64,000 nt of DNA from Coleofasciculaceae cyanobacterium (GCA_036703275.1 DATNPK010000076.1:62001-126000), one strand, 5' to 3'; counted from the first letter of the stretch, positions 8,000 to 18,639 are shown. Notes: generated by a model from the sequence alone, not told the origin. Made by a program: numbers and translations.

Positions 8000-10528
8000 C
8001 TAACTGCACACAAACGGATACACTCCAGTAATAATCTCATTCGTCTTAAGTTTACCAATTCTCTCACCTTGGCTATTTTTCTCGGTTTGTTTCAGACTGT
8101 TGACTGGTAAGACTAACCTGCGATCGATGCTAGTAGTTAAAATAATATTTTCTTCAGTAGTAGAAATAATTCCCGCTAGCATATCTTCCTTAGTCGTAAA
8201 TTGAATTGCCTGAGTTCCAATATCCCCTCGATTACCTAACCTCAAGGAGTTAACGGGAATACGTTTACCAAATCCCAACCGAGAAATTACGGCGAGAGAA
8301 TCATCAGAACTGACGTTACAGCAACCGACCAAACTTTCTTTCAATCTCAAACGCATGACTCGATTACCCTGAGCATTTCGTCCCATCAGCGGAATTTGAG
8401 TATCGTTGACTGGCAAACGTAAGATACGTCCTCCCGTAGTAGCGATCGCCATCTCGCGATTTTCTTGGGTAAAACAGAAGTACTTGAGGACATCTTGCTC
8501 TTTAAGCTTGACTAAAACTAATCCGCGATTACCCAAAGCGTCTAGTTCGGTGGCATCTAAACGTTTAATGATGCCTTTTTCAGTCAGCATTACTAAGTCC
8601 AAATCCTGATGATTTTCGCTCAGGAAGAAATGCGCCATCGTAGCGTTAGCGTCTCTTTGTGCTGCTGCTGATAAAAGTTCTACTGCGCGCAGCTCGGTAC
8701 TCTCCAGACTAGAGGGGACTTCTTCAATGGGAATTGGATAGGCTTTGCCACTATCGGTAACCACAATTAGCTGGTTGCGATCGCCAATAACTGCTTGATG
8801 CAGGATAAAATCTTCTCCTGCTTGAGGAACAGAATTATTGGCTTCAGTATCTTTGGCAGAATTTTCCCAATAAATACAGCCAGAGCTAGTAACTTTCAAT
8901 TTTGCCTGGGACGAACGTTCAAAAGTTAGACTAGAAGATACGGTTAAAGCAGGATCTTTTTTCGGAGACTTTTCCTGCTCAAGGGATTTTTGGGCGGTTG
9001 GTGCTGGCTTATCTTCGCTTACTTTTACATTAATAATGCGAGTCCGACGTTCATCACCAAACTTGCGCTTGAGAGAACGTAGTTCTTTTTTAAGCGACTT
9101 CATTAATTCTTGGCGATCGCCTAACACCTTATTTAGCTCGGCGATCCGCTCCTGTAGATCCGTCGACTCAGTTTCTAGCTTCTGCTTTTCTAAGCCTGTC
9201 AGACGACGCATCGGCATTGCCAAGATAGAATCTCCCTGAGTTGGAGAAAAGTCTAACTCATCTTGAAGACGTAACTTAGCCGTAGTTCCGTCAGGTGCAT
9301 GACGTAGAATCTCGATCACCGCATCAATTTGATTTAGAGCCAGTAATAGACCTTCAACCAAATGCAGCCTTTGATTTGCCTGTTCTAGTTCGTGGCTATA
9401 TTGTCTTCTTAAGGTATCTTCACGGAATTTAAGAAATTCTTCTAATATGTTGCGTAAAGGTAGCTGAAGTGGCTTATTATCTACCAATGCCAGCATAATT
9501 GTTCCAAAATTACTCTGTAAGGCAGTCTGGCGGTAGAGTTGGTGCAGAACTTTTTGAGCAGTAGCCTCTTTTCTTAATTCAATTACGACTCGCATCCCAC
9601 TGCGATCGCTCTCATCTCTGATATCAGAAATTCCCTCGATTCTTCCCTGATTGACTAACTCAGCAGTCTTTTCGATCCAGCCAGCTTTATTAACCTGATA
9701 GGGTAGCTCGGTAATTACGATCGCTTTCTTTTCTCTACGCCGTTTCTTCCCTGTAGCTATTTTCTCAATTTGGGCAATACCCCGCATTTTGATAATGCCT
9801 CTGCCAGTACGGTAGGCATCCTGAATCCCTGTAACTTCAACAATTTCACCTCCTGTAGGAAAATCAGGACCAGGGACTAATTGCCAGAGTTTTTCGTCGG
9901 TTATGGTCGGGCGATCGATCAAAGCAATTAAACCATCTACCACCTCACCTAAATTATGAGGCGGAATATTAGTCGCCATCCCTACAGCAATTCCCGAGCA
10001 GCCATTGAGCAGTAAAATTGGTAGCTGAACGGGTAAAACAATCGGCTCAGTTTGAGAGTTATCGAAGTTATTACTAAAGTTAACCGTCGCTTCCCCAATT
10101 TCTGTCAGCATGGCCTCAAAAGCAACGGGAGCAAGTCGGGTTTCGGTGTAGCGCATTGCTGCGGGGGGGTCATTATCTACCGAACCAAAGTTACCGTGAC
10201 CATCTAAAAGAGGATAGCGAGTTGAAAAACTCTGCACTAGACGCACCAAAGCATCATAAACTGACTGATCGCCATGAGGATGATATTTACCTAGAACATC
10301 TCCGACGACGCGAGCGCATTTACGGTAAGGGCGATCGGGAGTCAAGCCTAATTCATACATAGCATAGAGAATACGCCGATGTACGGGTTTTAATCCGTCT
10401 CTTACGTCAGGTAATGCCCTGCCGACTATAACGCTCATTGCATATTCAAGATATGACCTCTCCATTTCTTGGTGAAGAGGAGTAGGAATGATTTGACCAT
10501 TTCCTAACAAATTAAGCTGCTGTGCCAT
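8000..10528 (-). CDS. gyrA: Type IIA topoisomerase subunit A (gyrase A / topo IV A)
   Basis: This 842-residue breakage-reunion subunit changes DNA topology with a GyrB/ParE partner. Residues 15-500 form the catalytic core, with the QRDS-like region [16 protein letters not shown] and the active-site tyrosine Tyr127 in [11 protein letters not shown]. The C-terminal beta-pinwheel region is recognisable by repeated GNRGLVL-, GNRVMRL- and RLGNRGDI-like blades. A canonical GyrA box (QRRGGKG-like) is not visible in the first blade, which holds instead a long charged linker (about 505-545). Cyanobacteria often carry two A-type paralogues, so this could be the ParC-like one. The ATG at 10526-10528 precedes the usual MxQQ start. 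Confidence 0.9.
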   Translation of the reverse strand: MAQQLNLLGNGQIIPTPLHQEMERSYLEYAMSVIVGRALPDVRDGLKPVHRRILYAMYELGLTPDRPYRKCARVVGDVLGKYHPHGDQSVYDALVRLVQSFSTRYPLLDGHGNFGSVDNDPPAAMRYTETRLAPVAFEAMLTEIGEATVNFSNNFDNSQTEPIVLPVQLPILLLNGCSGIAVGMATNIPPHNLGEVVDGLIALIDRPTITDEKLWQLVPGPDFPTGGEIVEVTGIQDAYRTGRGIIKMRGIAQIEKIATGKKRRREKKAIVITELPYQVNKAGWIEKTAELVNQGRIEGISDIRDESDRSGMRVVIELRKEATAQKVLHQLYRQTALQSNFGTIMLALVDNKPLQLPLRNILEEFLKFREDTLRRQYSHELEQANQRLHLVEGLLLALNQIDAVIEILRHAPDGTTAKLRLQDELDFSPTQGDSILAMPMRRLTGLEKQKLETESTDLQERIAELNKVLGDRQELMKSLKKELRSLKRKFGDERRTRIINVKVSEDKPAPTAQKSLEQEKSPKKDPALTVSSSLTFERSSQAKLKVTSSGCIYWENSAKDTEANNSVPQAGEDFILHQAVIGDRNQLIVVTDSGKAYPIPIEEVPSSLESTELRAVELLSAAAQRDANATMAHFFLSENHQDLDLVMLTEKGIIKRLDATELDALGNRGLVLVKLKEQDVLKYFCFTQENREMAIATTGGRILRLPVNDTQIPLMGRNAQGNRVMRLRLKESLVGCCNVSSDDSLAVISRLGFGKRIPVNSLRLGNRGDIGTQAIQFTTKEDMLAGIISTTEENIILTTSIDRRLVLPVNSLKQTEKNSQGERIGKLKTNEIITGVYPFVCS

Positions 10529-11054
10529 TCAAAAAATCTCCAAGAGTTTGTAGGGGAAATATGCCAAAAATACAGTTAAGCCTAGGAAAACAAAATAAGC
10601 AGGAGCTAAAAATATAGCTTAATCTTTGAGGATAGAAAAAACAGACAGTTCTGTCCAGCAGGACAAAGACACGCAACGCATTGCGCTGCCAGTCGAATAT
10701 GCGACGGGCGACACAAAATTTTAACAAGATTTTAAACTGAATTCAGAATCCGCGCCCTCATGGGGCATACGAGTGTTGAAGACAAGCTCCGACCATAGCT
10801 TCTTACACAATCTAATTAGAAAGGACTTGTCCGCATCTAAGCTTTGGGCAAGTAGGGCTGATGGCAAGGCGGAGTAATCTCTGACCGTTGGTAAGAATAT
10901 TATTCAACAGCCTTGGCGAGATAATCTAGAACTTTGCGATCTTAATCTTTTAAGCCACAATAAAATAAAGTTATCTTAGCCCAAGTAATTTTTTGTCCTC
11001 GTTATTTCTAGCATCAAGTTTTTAAAATCTCATCAAACTTTGTGAGTAGCATCT
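10529..11054. other. 526-base intergenic region, possible structured RNA or long 5' leaders
   Basis: This region lies between gyrA (leftward) and the receiver gene (rightward). It contains GC-richer parts with short inverted repeats, e.g. GCCC-TCAT-GGGGC near 10757-10770 and a conserved-looking block at 10780-10900. I could not fit tRNA, tmRNA, SRP RNA or RNase P RNA to it. An ORF at 10512-10727 overlaps the gyrA start out of frame and looks spurious. Confidence 0.35.
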
Positions 11055-11453
11055 ATGACAACGGTTTTGATTGTAGAAGATGACCCCATTAATTTGCGGG
11101 TTTTTTCTAAAATACTAGTAAAAAGAGGCGGTTTGCAAGTCAAAGGTACAGAAATTGTCGAAGAAGTCCTGCAATATGCTCAATCTGGCGAAATAGATGC
11201 AATTTTAATGGATGTTGCTCTTGCCAATAGTATTTATCAGGGTAAACCAGTAGATGGGATAAAAATAACCCAGATGCTGAAGGCAGATCCTAAGACCGCA
11301 GATTTACCCATAATTTTAGTGACCGCTCACGCTATGGAAGGCGATCGCGAAAACTTTCTTCAGCAAAGTGGCGCAGATGGTTACATCTCTAAACCAGTAG
11401 TTGACCATGGGGAATTTATTCAACAGATTGTTTCTTTAATCGATAAAGCATAA
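11055..11453 (+). CDS. Stand-alone response regulator receiver protein (CheY-like)
   Basis: A single receiver domain of 132 residues. The acidic pair is in VEDDPIN, the phospho-acceptor Asp in AILMDVALA, the switch Thr in ILVTAHAM and the conserved Lys in YISKPV. The absence of an output domain implies it acts by protein contact or phosphotransfer. It stands alone, with the nearest kinase the split gene 7 kb away on the other strand. The start ATG at 11055 leads directly into the first beta strand (TTVLIVEDD). Confidence 0.92.
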   Translation: MTTVLIVEDDPINLRVFSKILVKRGGLQVKGTEIVEEVLQYAQSGEIDAILMDVALANSIYQGKPVDGIKITQMLKADPKTADLPIILVTAHAMEGDRENFLQQSGADGYISKPVVDHGEFIQQIVSLIDKA

Positions 11454-11553
11454 TTCTCTAATTTGCCCATCTATTATCGTTTTACTTTTGACACAATTTA
11501 CCATTATCTTAGTACATTAGTTCGTTTTATCTCAAAATATAATTTTAGAGCAA

Positions 11554-12720
11554 CTAACTTTTATCCCTCAATTCTTTTGAGAGGCAGTTGCGAAATATTT
11601 GCCTGACATTATCTGCTGTGCGATTCCAACTAAAAAGCTGCGATCGCTCTATTCCTCGATCTCGTAGTTTATTCCTCAATTCAACATTGCTTAAAACCTG
11701 ATACATCCCCTGGGCAATATCTTCCACACTGTAAGGATCGACATAAAACACACTTTCTCCCCCTACTTCAGGAATAGACGTAGTATTTGAGGCGATTACA
11801 GGACAACCACAGGCCATTGCTTCTAATACTGGTAGTCCAAACCCTTCATAAAGCGAAGCAAAGACCAAAGATTGAGCCGACGAATATAAGCCTGGTAGAT
11901 CGGCGTTGGGTACATAGTCCAAAAAGATAATTCGCTCCTTAGCAGCTAGCTGTGCGGTTTGGCGTTCAATTTCAGGATAAAAAAAGTCGTCTTTTTTACC
12001 AGTAATGACAAATTGGTAATCTTTGAGTGGTAAACGGTCAAAGGCTGCTAAACAGCGACTAAGATTTTTATAAAATCGCATATCTCCTACATAAAGCAAA
12101 TATTTATCCAGGCTATATTTTTGCAGTATGTCTGAATCTGGTTGAGGAAAAAACAAATCGCGATCAAACCCTAAATAAACTACATCGATTGATTCAGGAT
12201 TAAGCCTATAGTTTCTAACTATGTCTTGCTTGGTATATTCGGAAATACAAATAATATGTTGAGACTGCTTGAGAATAAAGGGCAAAACATAGAGATAATA
12301 ATATTTCCACTTAGGGCTTAATTCAGGATATTTGAGGGGAATTAAATCGTAAACACAGACTATTTGGGGTACGTTGGGAAACAAAATTCCTTCGGTAACG
12401 GGAGAAAAGAAGAGATCGACATTCTGTTTTTTGAGCTGTCGGTTGAGAGCAGTTTGATACCAAATAAGCCGCTTAATGTGTCCAGAAAAACCGCGATCGG
12501 GTGAGATATCGGGAGCTACAGAGACAACTTTGGCAGAATACTTATTTTGCCAGAAATCCGCATTGGAATAAAGCGTAAAATCGAACTGGCGATCGTCTTG
12601 ATGCTGGTTGAGCGAGTATTTCATTAATTCGGAAATTAAATTCTCATTGACTACTCCCAAACCACTGGCTTGTTGTTGAATATAAGTTCCGTTAATAGCG
12701 ATTTTATCGAGTTTAGACAT
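11554..12720 (-). CDS. Glycosyltransferase family 4 protein
   Basis: A 388-residue GT-B enzyme of the mannosyltransferase type, transferring sugar from a nucleotide-sugar to a glycan or lipid acceptor at the inner face of the membrane. The GT4 core is visible as [20 protein letters not shown] (about 209-228) and the nucleotide-binding [20 protein letters not shown] with E-x7-E (about 290-310), followed by [17 protein letters not shown]. No glycan cluster surrounds it, so the acceptor is unknown. It is divergently transcribed from the DUF362 gene 56 bases away. Confidence 0.9.
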   Translation of the reverse strand: MSKLDKIAINGTYIQQQASGLGVVNENLISELMKYSLNQHQDDRQFDFTLYSNADFWQNKYSAKVVSVAPDISPDRGFSGHIKRLIWYQTALNRQLKKQNVDLFFSPVTEGILFPNVPQIVCVYDLIPLKYPELSPKWKYYYLYVLPFILKQSQHIICISEYTKQDIVRNYRLNPESIDVVYLGFDRDLFFPQPDSDILQKYSLDKYLLYVGDMRFYKNLSRCLAAFDRLPLKDYQFVITGKKDDFFYPEIERQTAQLAAKERIIFLDYVPNADLPGLYSSAQSLVFASLYEGFGLPVLEAMACGCPVIASNTTSIPEVGGESVFYVDPYSVEDIAQGMYQVLSNVELRNKLRDRGIERSQLFSWNRTADNVRQIFRNCLSKELRDKS

Positions 12721-12776
12721 TGCAATTAATTTTTTTTTGGTACTTTGGAGACAGATATTAAAAATAAACTAAAAAA

Positions 12777-13736
12777 ATGTATACAGTTAGTCTGATTAAA
12801 GCCGAGTCTTACGAACTAAGAGAACTGCGATCGCGCCTAGAATATTTACTCGAACCCCTAGGCGGAATGGGATCTATTGTCACACAAGGCGATCGCGTCT
12901 TGTTAAAGCCAAATTTATTAACTGGTAGTCGTCCCACCAAAGAATGTATCACCCGTCCTGAGATTGTTTACTGCGTTGCTCAACTGGTACAAGAAGCAGG
13001 AGGCAAACCCTTTTTAGGAGATAGTCCCGCTTTTGGTAGCGCCAGAGGAGTCGCTAAAGCTAACGGTTATTTACCTCTATGCGAAGAATTAAACTTACCG
13101 ATTGTTGAATTTAAAGGTCAGCGTTACGCCACAGAAAATGAGAATTTTCGACATCTAAGGCTATCAAAAGAAGCGATGGATGCCGATGTAGTAATTAATT
13201 TACCTAAAGTAAAGTCCCATATGCAGTTAACTATGACTTTAGGAGTTAAAAACTTGTTTGGCTGTGTCCCTGGCAAAATGAAGGCTTGGTGGCACATGGA
13301 AGCAGGCAAAGATGCCGCTCGCTTTGGCGAAATGATTGTGTCAACGGCTAAGGCGATCGCCCCTAATTTAACTATTATTGACGGTATTATCGGTCACGAA
13401 GGAAATGGCCCTAGCGGTGGTGAACCAAAAAAATTAGGAGTTTTGGGGGCATCTTGCGACGTTTTTGCTTTAGATCGCGCCATGATCGCTCTATTAAACG
13501 TCGATCCTTTGACTGTTCCGACTCTGGCTGCGCAGTTTAAACAGGGACACTGTACCGAACTCTCTGAAATTGAGTTTCCCTACTGCAAGCCTGCTGATTT
13601 ACAGGTATCGGATTGGAAATTGCCTGAAGCTTTGATGCCAATTGATTTTGGTCTTCCCCGCGTGTTGCGATCGACCTTTAAAAACTTTTATATTCGCTTG
13701 ATTAAAGAGCCGATGAAAACCTATGAGAAAAATTAG
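12777..13736 (+). CDS. DUF362 domain protein
   Basis: This 319-residue protein matches the DUF362 family throughout: DRVLLKPNLLTG, GDSPAFGSARGVAKANGY, VINLPKVKSHMQLTMTLGVKN and IDGIIGHEGNGPSGGEPKKLG. Family members are cytosolic, and some carry ferredoxin-like Fe-S domains; none is present here. The biochemical role is not established. The ATG at 12777 is preceded by an A-rich stretch with no strong ribosome site. It shares a short divergent promoter region with the glycosyltransferase. Confidence 0.85.
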   Translation: MYTVSLIKAESYELRELRSRLEYLLEPLGGMGSIVTQGDRVLLKPNLLTGSRPTKECITRPEIVYCVAQLVQEAGGKPFLGDSPAFGSARGVAKANGYLPLCEELNLPIVEFKGQRYATENENFRHLRLSKEAMDADVVINLPKVKSHMQLTMTLGVKNLFGCVPGKMKAWWHMEAGKDAARFGEMIVSTAKAIAPNLTIIDGIIGHEGNGPSGGEPKKLGVLGASCDVFALDRAMIALLNVDPLTVPTLAAQFKQGHCTELSEIEFPYCKPADLQVSDWKLPEALMPIDFGLPRVLRSTFKNFYIRLIKEPMKTYEKN

Positions 13737-14020
13737 CGACTATACTGATTCGTATGATCAAAGGCGAAGCGCGATCGCTCAAATCCAGCAAAAGTTTTTG
13801 AAAAACTTTTTCAAGTCATTGCTGCTCAATAGTTTTTTAATCATTAATTGTGTCATCCAACACAGTTTTACAGCTGATTCTCGCTTTTAACATTATTTAT
13901 CTGGTAAAAAATCAAAGAGTTAATTAAGGAACCAATCGACACCGATAAAACTGCGCTAGCCTTTTTTTAGATCGTTATGTTTCCAATTAAATAAGCAAGA
14001 ATTAGGGCAAGTTAAATACA

Positions 14021-15475
14021 ATGGCAAAAAGAACTTTTGGTGTAATCGGTTTAGCAGTAATGGGTGAAAATCTCGCCCTCAACGTAGAAAGTCGCGGTTT
14101 TCCGATCGCCGTCTACAATCGTACCGCTGCCAAAACCCTGTTATTCATGGACAAAAGAGCAAAAGGCAAAGATATTAAAGCTGCCTATTCCTTAGAGGAC
14201 TTCGTGCAAACTTTAGAACGTCCCCGCAATATTTTAGTGATGGTCAAAGCAGGTAAACCTGTTGATGCCGTAATCGATCAGTTAAAACCACTCTTAGATG
14301 AAGGAGATACCATTATTGACGGTGGGAATTCTTTGTATGATGATACCGAAAGACGTACCAAAGATTTAGAATCCACGGGACTAGGTTTTATGGGTATGGG
14401 TGTTAGTGGCGGAGAAGAAGGCGCGCTTAAAGGTCCAAGTCTAATGCCAGGAGGCACAAAAGCAGGTTACCAAGATTTAGAACCAATCCTAACCAAAATT
14501 GCCGCCCAGGTAGATGATGGTCCTTGTGTCACCTATATTGGCCCTGGTGGTGCAGGTCACTATGTCAAAATGGTGCATAATGGCATTGAGTATGGGGATA
14601 TGCAGTTAATTGCTGAAGCCTATGACTTAATGAGAAATACTTTGGATCTGACTGGCGAAGAGTTACAAGAGGTATTCAGCAATTGGAATCATACCGATGA
14701 GCTAAATTCTTTTTTAATTGAAATTACTGCCGATATTTTTAGTAATACAGACCCCGAAACCCATAAGCCTTTAGTAGATTCAATTTTAGATGCTGCTGGG
14801 CAAAAGGGAACAGGACGTTGGACGGTAGTAAGTTCTTTAGAGTTAGGTGTACCGATACCTACTATTTATGCAGCGGTTAATGCTCGCGTCATGTCGGCAT
14901 ATAAAGAAGAACGGGTAGTAGCTTCCGAACAAATTTCAGCTCCTATCTTTAAATATGAAGGAGATAAGCAAGAATTTATTGATAAAGTTCGAGATGCTCT
15001 TTATTGCTCCAAAATGTGTTCCTATGCTCAAGGAATGGCACTTTTAAGCAAGGCATCAGCTGAATTTAACTTTAATCTTGACCTGGCAGAAATAGCGCGC
15101 ATTTGGAAAGGTGGCTGTATTATTCAGGCTGCTTTTCTCGACAAAATCAAACAAGCATTCAAGGAAAATCCCAGTTTATCAAACCTGTTACTTGCACCTG
15201 AATTTAAACAATCAATTGTAGATCGTCAAGCTGCATGGCGTGAAGTTTTGGCAACTGCTAAGCAGTTGGGTATTGCTGTTCCAGCATTTAGTTCTTCATT
15301 GGACTATTTTGATAGTTATCGTCGGGCTACTCTACCTCAAAACTTGACTCAGGCTCAAAGAGATTACTTTGGCGCACATACCTATGAAAGAGTCGATCGC
15401 CCCAGAGGTGAATTTTCTCACACCGAATGGACTAAAGTTGCCAAAGAATCTTTGCAAACAGGTACAACGGACTAA
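14021..15475 (+). CDS. gnd: 6-phosphogluconate dehydrogenase (decarboxylating)
   Basis: Oxidises 6-phosphogluconate to ribulose 5-phosphate and CO2, giving NADPH in the oxidative pentose phosphate pathway. At 484 residues it is full length. It has the N-terminal Rossmann motif GLAVMGENLALNVESRG, the signature MGMGVSGGEEGALKGPSLMPGG, and catalytic GGAGHYVKMVHNGIEYGDMQ with Lys and Asn in place. The C-terminal helical domain includes KGTGRWTV, and the tail GEFSHTEWTK is typical. It appears monocistronic, with a likely terminator just downstream. The preceding 284 bases hold no gene. Confidence 0.97.
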   Translation: MAKRTFGVIGLAVMGENLALNVESRGFPIAVYNRTAAKTLLFMDKRAKGKDIKAAYSLEDFVQTLERPRNILVMVKAGKPVDAVIDQLKPLLDEGDTIIDGGNSLYDDTERRTKDLESTGLGFMGMGVSGGEEGALKGPSLMPGGTKAGYQDLEPILTKIAAQVDDGPCVTYIGPGGAGHYVKMVHNGIEYGDMQLIAEAYDLMRNTLDLTGEELQEVFSNWNHTDELNSFLIEITADIFSNTDPETHKPLVDSILDAAGQKGTGRWTVVSSLELGVPIPTIYAAVNARVMSAYKEERVVASEQISAPIFKYEGDKQEFIDKVRDALYCSKMCSYAQGMALLSKASAEFNFNLDLAEIARIWKGGCIIQAAFLDKIKQAFKENPSLSNLLLAPEFKQSIVDRQAAWREVLATAKQLGIAVPAFSSSLDYFDSYRRATLPQNLTQAQRDYFGAHTYERVDRPRGEFSHTEWTKVAKESLQTGTTD

Positions 15476-15511
15476 TTGTGGTTTGAATAGTCAAATTTAA
15501 AGTTAGATTTT

Positions 15512-15545
15512 TAGGATATGGCAAGAGTCATGTCCTATATTTTTG
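15512..15545 (+). terminator. Probable rho-independent terminator of gnd
   Basis: The stem TAGGATATG / CATGTCCTA (one G-U pair) with loop GCAAGAGT is followed by TATTTTT, 37 bases after the gnd stop. Confidence 0.55.
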
Positions 15546-15665
15546 TCGCTAATTTGTCGGTAATTATACTAAATCTTGTCTAGATAAAACACTTTAAGGT
15601 TAGGTAAGTCAGAAGAGTTATAGCTACTTTAAGTCAAGAGTACTTTATCAATCGCGGATTTAGTA

Positions 15666-15890
15666 TTAGAGATCGCTAAAATCGATAACTCGCACTTTAG
15701 GTTCGGATAGCTGTTGATATTCAGCTGTTTTTGATTCTATTTGTGGCAATTGTCCCAAGGCTCTACTACAGGCAAAACCATAGGCTGCCTTAAGGCGATC
15801 GCTGGCAATATTTAAAGCCGTACGGGATTTTTCGACAAAGCTAGCCAACTCGTATTCTTCCCTTGGAGTAAAGTATTGTTTTACTACCAA
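15666..15890 (-). CDS. Small hypothetical protein (74 aa)
   Basis: An open frame of 74 codons with an apparent TTG start (no ATG available upstream) encodes a mostly helical soluble protein: FTPREEYELASFVEKSRTAL, then SDRLKAAYGFACSRALGQL, ending VRVIDFSDL. Composition and codon use look like a real gene, but I do not recognise the family. It sits alone between gnd and the GCS2-type gene. Confidence 0.5.
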   Translation of the reverse strand: MVVKQYFTPREEYELASFVEKSRTALNIASDRLKAAYGFACSRALGQLPQIESKTAEYQQLSEPKVRVIDFSDL

Positions 15891-16029
15891 AGAAGGGGAG
15901 TAACAATTTTGTCGTGTGCCATCTGGCTATTCTATTTTAAAGTTATTTTCAGGCATAATTTTTACGGGATGAAAGATAAGTTTTGAAAAAATGAAGTGAA
16001 TAAAAGTCGTCGCTTAAAATACTGCCACC

Positions 16030-16088
16030 TTATTCAGCTTATTCAGTAAAATTGAAGCAATTGCTACAAATTTAGATAAGCTGAATAA
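16030..16088. promoter_or_regulatory. 13-bp perfect inverted repeat upstream of the GCS2-type gene
   Basis: TTATTCAGCTTAT (16030-16042) and its exact reverse complement ATAAGCTGAATAA (16076-16088) flank 33 bases, ending 13 bases before the start codon at 16102. It could be a paired operator or a large 5' leader stem-loop. Confidence 0.5.
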
Positions 16089-16101
16089 TTATGCTGATAA
16101 T

Positions 16102-17451
16102 ATGAAGCTTAACAACTCTCGCCTTGGACTCGAACAAGAATTTTTTATTGTAGATCTCGAAGGGTTTCTATCCCATCGCGCAGACGAATTTTTATCAGGC
16201 TGTCGGAATATAGCTAAAGCACGCGATCGCTCTGCTGATTGTTTTGCCCCTGAGTTTGTCAAAAGCATTGTGGAAATTAATACTGTTCCAGTTAATAATT
16301 TTGCTGAACTAACTGCCGAATATCTTGACTTACTCAAGATTTTATTAGAAGTTGCCCAAAGCCTAGATTTACGAATATATCCTTTATCTACTTATCCTCT
16401 TTATACTACTCCTATAATACGGAATAAGCCCAACTATCATTTGCAGGTACGTACTGTGGGGGAAGGAAGTTTTGATAACGCAGCCAAATGTACGGGTACG
16501 CATATTCATTTAGATTTACCTGACGACGTAGTAGATCGTCGAGTCGGTATTGCTTATAATTCTTCTTTTGAAGCTAGAGAGAGAGTTTTAAATATTTACA
16601 ATTTGGCAACTGCTTTCGATGCAGCAATAATTACTTTATCTCGCGCCTGTCCTTTTTATGATGGCACAGTGGCTGGGAAGGCGATGCGGACAATCCACTA
16701 TCGTGGAAGCAAACAATTTGCCTGGCAAGGAGTTTATACCGATCTTCAATCTGTAGGTGGCTTGATGCCTTATGCTGAAACTGTAGAAGATTTAACTCAA
16801 CAGTTATTCAATCGTTACCATAGCTGGCTGCAAGCAATGGATCTGGCAGGAGTAGACAGACAAATGTTTTTAGACTCTGGTGGTGAATTATTAACTGCGG
16901 GGTGGAATCCGATCAGACTTAATTCTATCGGTACAGTAGAACTTAGAGGTTCAGACAGCAACTATCCCAGCGTAATATTGGCACTTGTCGCCTTAATTTC
17001 TGAAGCTGCTAATCGAGTACGACGCGAAGATATCAGGGTTAGACCGAAACCAGGGGCTAAAACCTTTGAACTGCAAGGACAAAATTTAACAGTACCCGAA
17101 TTTGACTATTTAAACAATGAGCTACTATATGCTGCGGTAACGGAAGGAATAAATCATGCAGCGGTTAAAAATTATCTTGATTCAATTTTAGAATTTAGTT
17201 GCCAAAACCAAGGTGAAGCCAGCGAATATTTAGCTCAATTCAAAACAACATTAGGACAATACACTACTACCGAAGCCAAGTTATTAGACAAGTTTCCTAC
17301 TACTACAGGAACAATATCTCAAGAGGATGGTTTAGCTTTAGTTCGTTACTGCTGCGATCGCCTGGAAGAAGAGGTAAGCGATCTTAGTTCTCAGCAGCTA
17401 GATAAACAGGCTTTAATTACCGATCTAGACGATTGTAAAGTTGTTATGTAG
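16102..17451 (+). CDS. GCS2-family carboxylate-amine ligase (glutamate-cysteine ligase-like)
   Basis: A 449-residue member of the GCS2 family of ATP-dependent glutamate-cysteine ligases. Evidence is the N-terminal RLGLEQEFFIVD (acidic metal ligands), the central CTGTHIHLDLPDD, and NSIGTVELRGSDSNYPSVI with the family's VExRxxD-like turn. The substrate need not be cysteine; many GCS2 paralogues have unknown amine substrates, so a gamma-glutamyl ligase is as far as the sequence allows. The gene's last 27 bases overlap the remnant of a glycosyltransferase on the other strand. Confidence 0.75.
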   Translation: MKLNNSRLGLEQEFFIVDLEGFLSHRADEFLSGCRNIAKARDRSADCFAPEFVKSIVEINTVPVNNFAELTAEYLDLLKILLEVAQSLDLRIYPLSTYPLYTTPIIRNKPNYHLQVRTVGEGSFDNAAKCTGTHIHLDLPDDVVDRRVGIAYNSSFEARERVLNIYNLATAFDAAIITLSRACPFYDGTVAGKAMRTIHYRGSKQFAWQGVYTDLQSVGGLMPYAETVEDLTQQLFNRYHSWLQAMDLAGVDRQMFLDSGGELLTAGWNPIRLNSIGTVELRGSDSNYPSVILALVALISEAANRVRREDIRVRPKPGAKTFELQGQNLTVPEFDYLNNELLYAAVTEGINHAAVKNYLDSILEFSCQNQGEASEYLAQFKTTLGQYTTTEAKLLDKFPTTTGTISQEDGLALVRYCCDRLEEEVSDLSSQQLDKQALITDLDDCKVVM

Positions 17452-18010
17452 CCTTTGATAAAGGTCAAGGTGTATTTGAGCAGGTTTTTGCCAAATATAT
17501 TCAGCAGGAATAGCTGCGCTGTTATTAACTAATTTTTGGCTGAGGTTTTTATTTAGGATATCGAGCATGGCAAAGGCGATTACATCAATGAAATGAGGAT
17601 CGAAAGTAAAGCTGTTTCATGGTCGAGAAATTCGGTAAATGGCGCAATATTAGCAGTAACCATAGGTAGTCCCGAAGCGATCGCTTCTAATAATACTAGT
17701 CTCCAACCTTCTTTGACCGATGGAAAAACCAAGGCATCGCCGCAACGATACAAAACAGGCAGATCTCGATCGGATATTACTCCAGGTAAGATTAAAGACT
17801 TGCCAATTTCAATTTCATTATGCTGGACTAAATTAAAAAATTCCTGCCGATATGGCTTGTAGTCAAACAGAGTATCACCACCAACAATAATTAACTGTGC
17901 TTGAGGATAAGTTTTTAGCACCTAATTAAAAGCTTGTAGTAATTTGAGAGAATTCTTGCGGAGTTCAATTCCGCCGATGGATAAATAAGGTATACGATCC
18001 ATATTTGGTC
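17425..18010 (-). pseudogene. Glycosyltransferase (GT4, MSMEG_0565-like) pseudogene
   Basis: The C-terminal GT4 domain is readable in pieces: LSIGGIELRKNSLKLLQAF, an in-frame TAG near 17922, then QAQLIIVGGDTLFDYKPYR and FPSVKEGWRLVLLEAIASGL (nucleotide-sugar site). A frameshift near 17595 follows, after which FDPHFIDVIAFAMLDILNKN and AEYIWQKPAQIHLDLYQRL finish the protein. The N-terminal half is gone, replaced by a Uma2 remnant. One nonsense codon plus one frameshift make it non-functional. Confidence 0.8.
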
Positions 18011-18049
18011 GAACTTAGACAAAGCAAATTGAACACTCTCAGGTAATTG

Positions 18050-18546
18050 ACGACGTTTGCTTTTGTTCCAAGATAATTTTAGATTCGGTAGCAGAACGAA
18101 GTTCGATTATAAAGTCAGGAACGACAGGAATAAAGCCTGTAATATTGATTCCTTCCAAGCGAGACTTTTCAATCCAAGAGACATCGGGAGACATCTTGCC
18201 GCCACCAATGGGGATAAAGTCATAGCCAGTGGAAGAGTCAAATACTTCACCTAATTTTGTTTGTTTATTCCAAGCAATAACTTGAAAAATTAATTCTGAG
18301 TTTTTTTTCCACTTTCACCGCCGCGCGATGCAATAGCATCGCCAGTCGTCGAAGACGACAATCTGAACGTACGTTCTGCAAAGACATAACAATCAATTCT
18401 TAATCTTTAGTAAGTTCGAGTCGTAAATCGGGGTTATTCAGGCAGAGAGAATCAAACTCCGAAGCAGTGACATGAAGCACTGTGTTACTAACATTGAGCA
18501 ACAAAAGTTCAGCTTGAGTATCGGTAGAAATATTCTTGGCAATCAT
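18050..18546 (-). pseudogene. Uma2-family putative restriction endonuclease pseudogene
   Basis: Starting at an ATG (18544-18546), the frame reads MIAKNISTDTQAELLLLNVS... SEFDSLCLNNPDLRLELTKD, then a TAA where Uma2 proteins have GELI. Downstream, in another frame, come ELIFQVIAWNKQTKLGEVFD, IPIGGGKMSPDVSWIEKSRL and GFIPVVPDFIIELRSATES, the PD-(D/E)xK core with the IELRS motif. Uma2 (DUF820) genes are abundant in cyanobacteria and of unclear role. About 100 bases in the middle are scrambled. Confidence 0.8.
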
Positions 18547-18639
18547 TTTCTTAGACAAGTTCCACTAACCTCTTTAGTTTAATATTTTATTTTCTGAGTG
18601 CGATCGCAATGATTGGTAATATTCCACAAAGAGCGATGC

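Noticed and set aside
10512-10727. 71-codon - strand ORF overlapping the gyrA start
   Set aside because: Cys/Phe-rich, overlaps the gyrA start out of frame, and lacks a ribosome site or recognisable motifs.
10740-10990. tmRNA, RNase P RNA or SRP RNA
   Set aside because: None of the conserved core sequences of these RNAs could be placed; it is kept only as an unassigned structured candidate.
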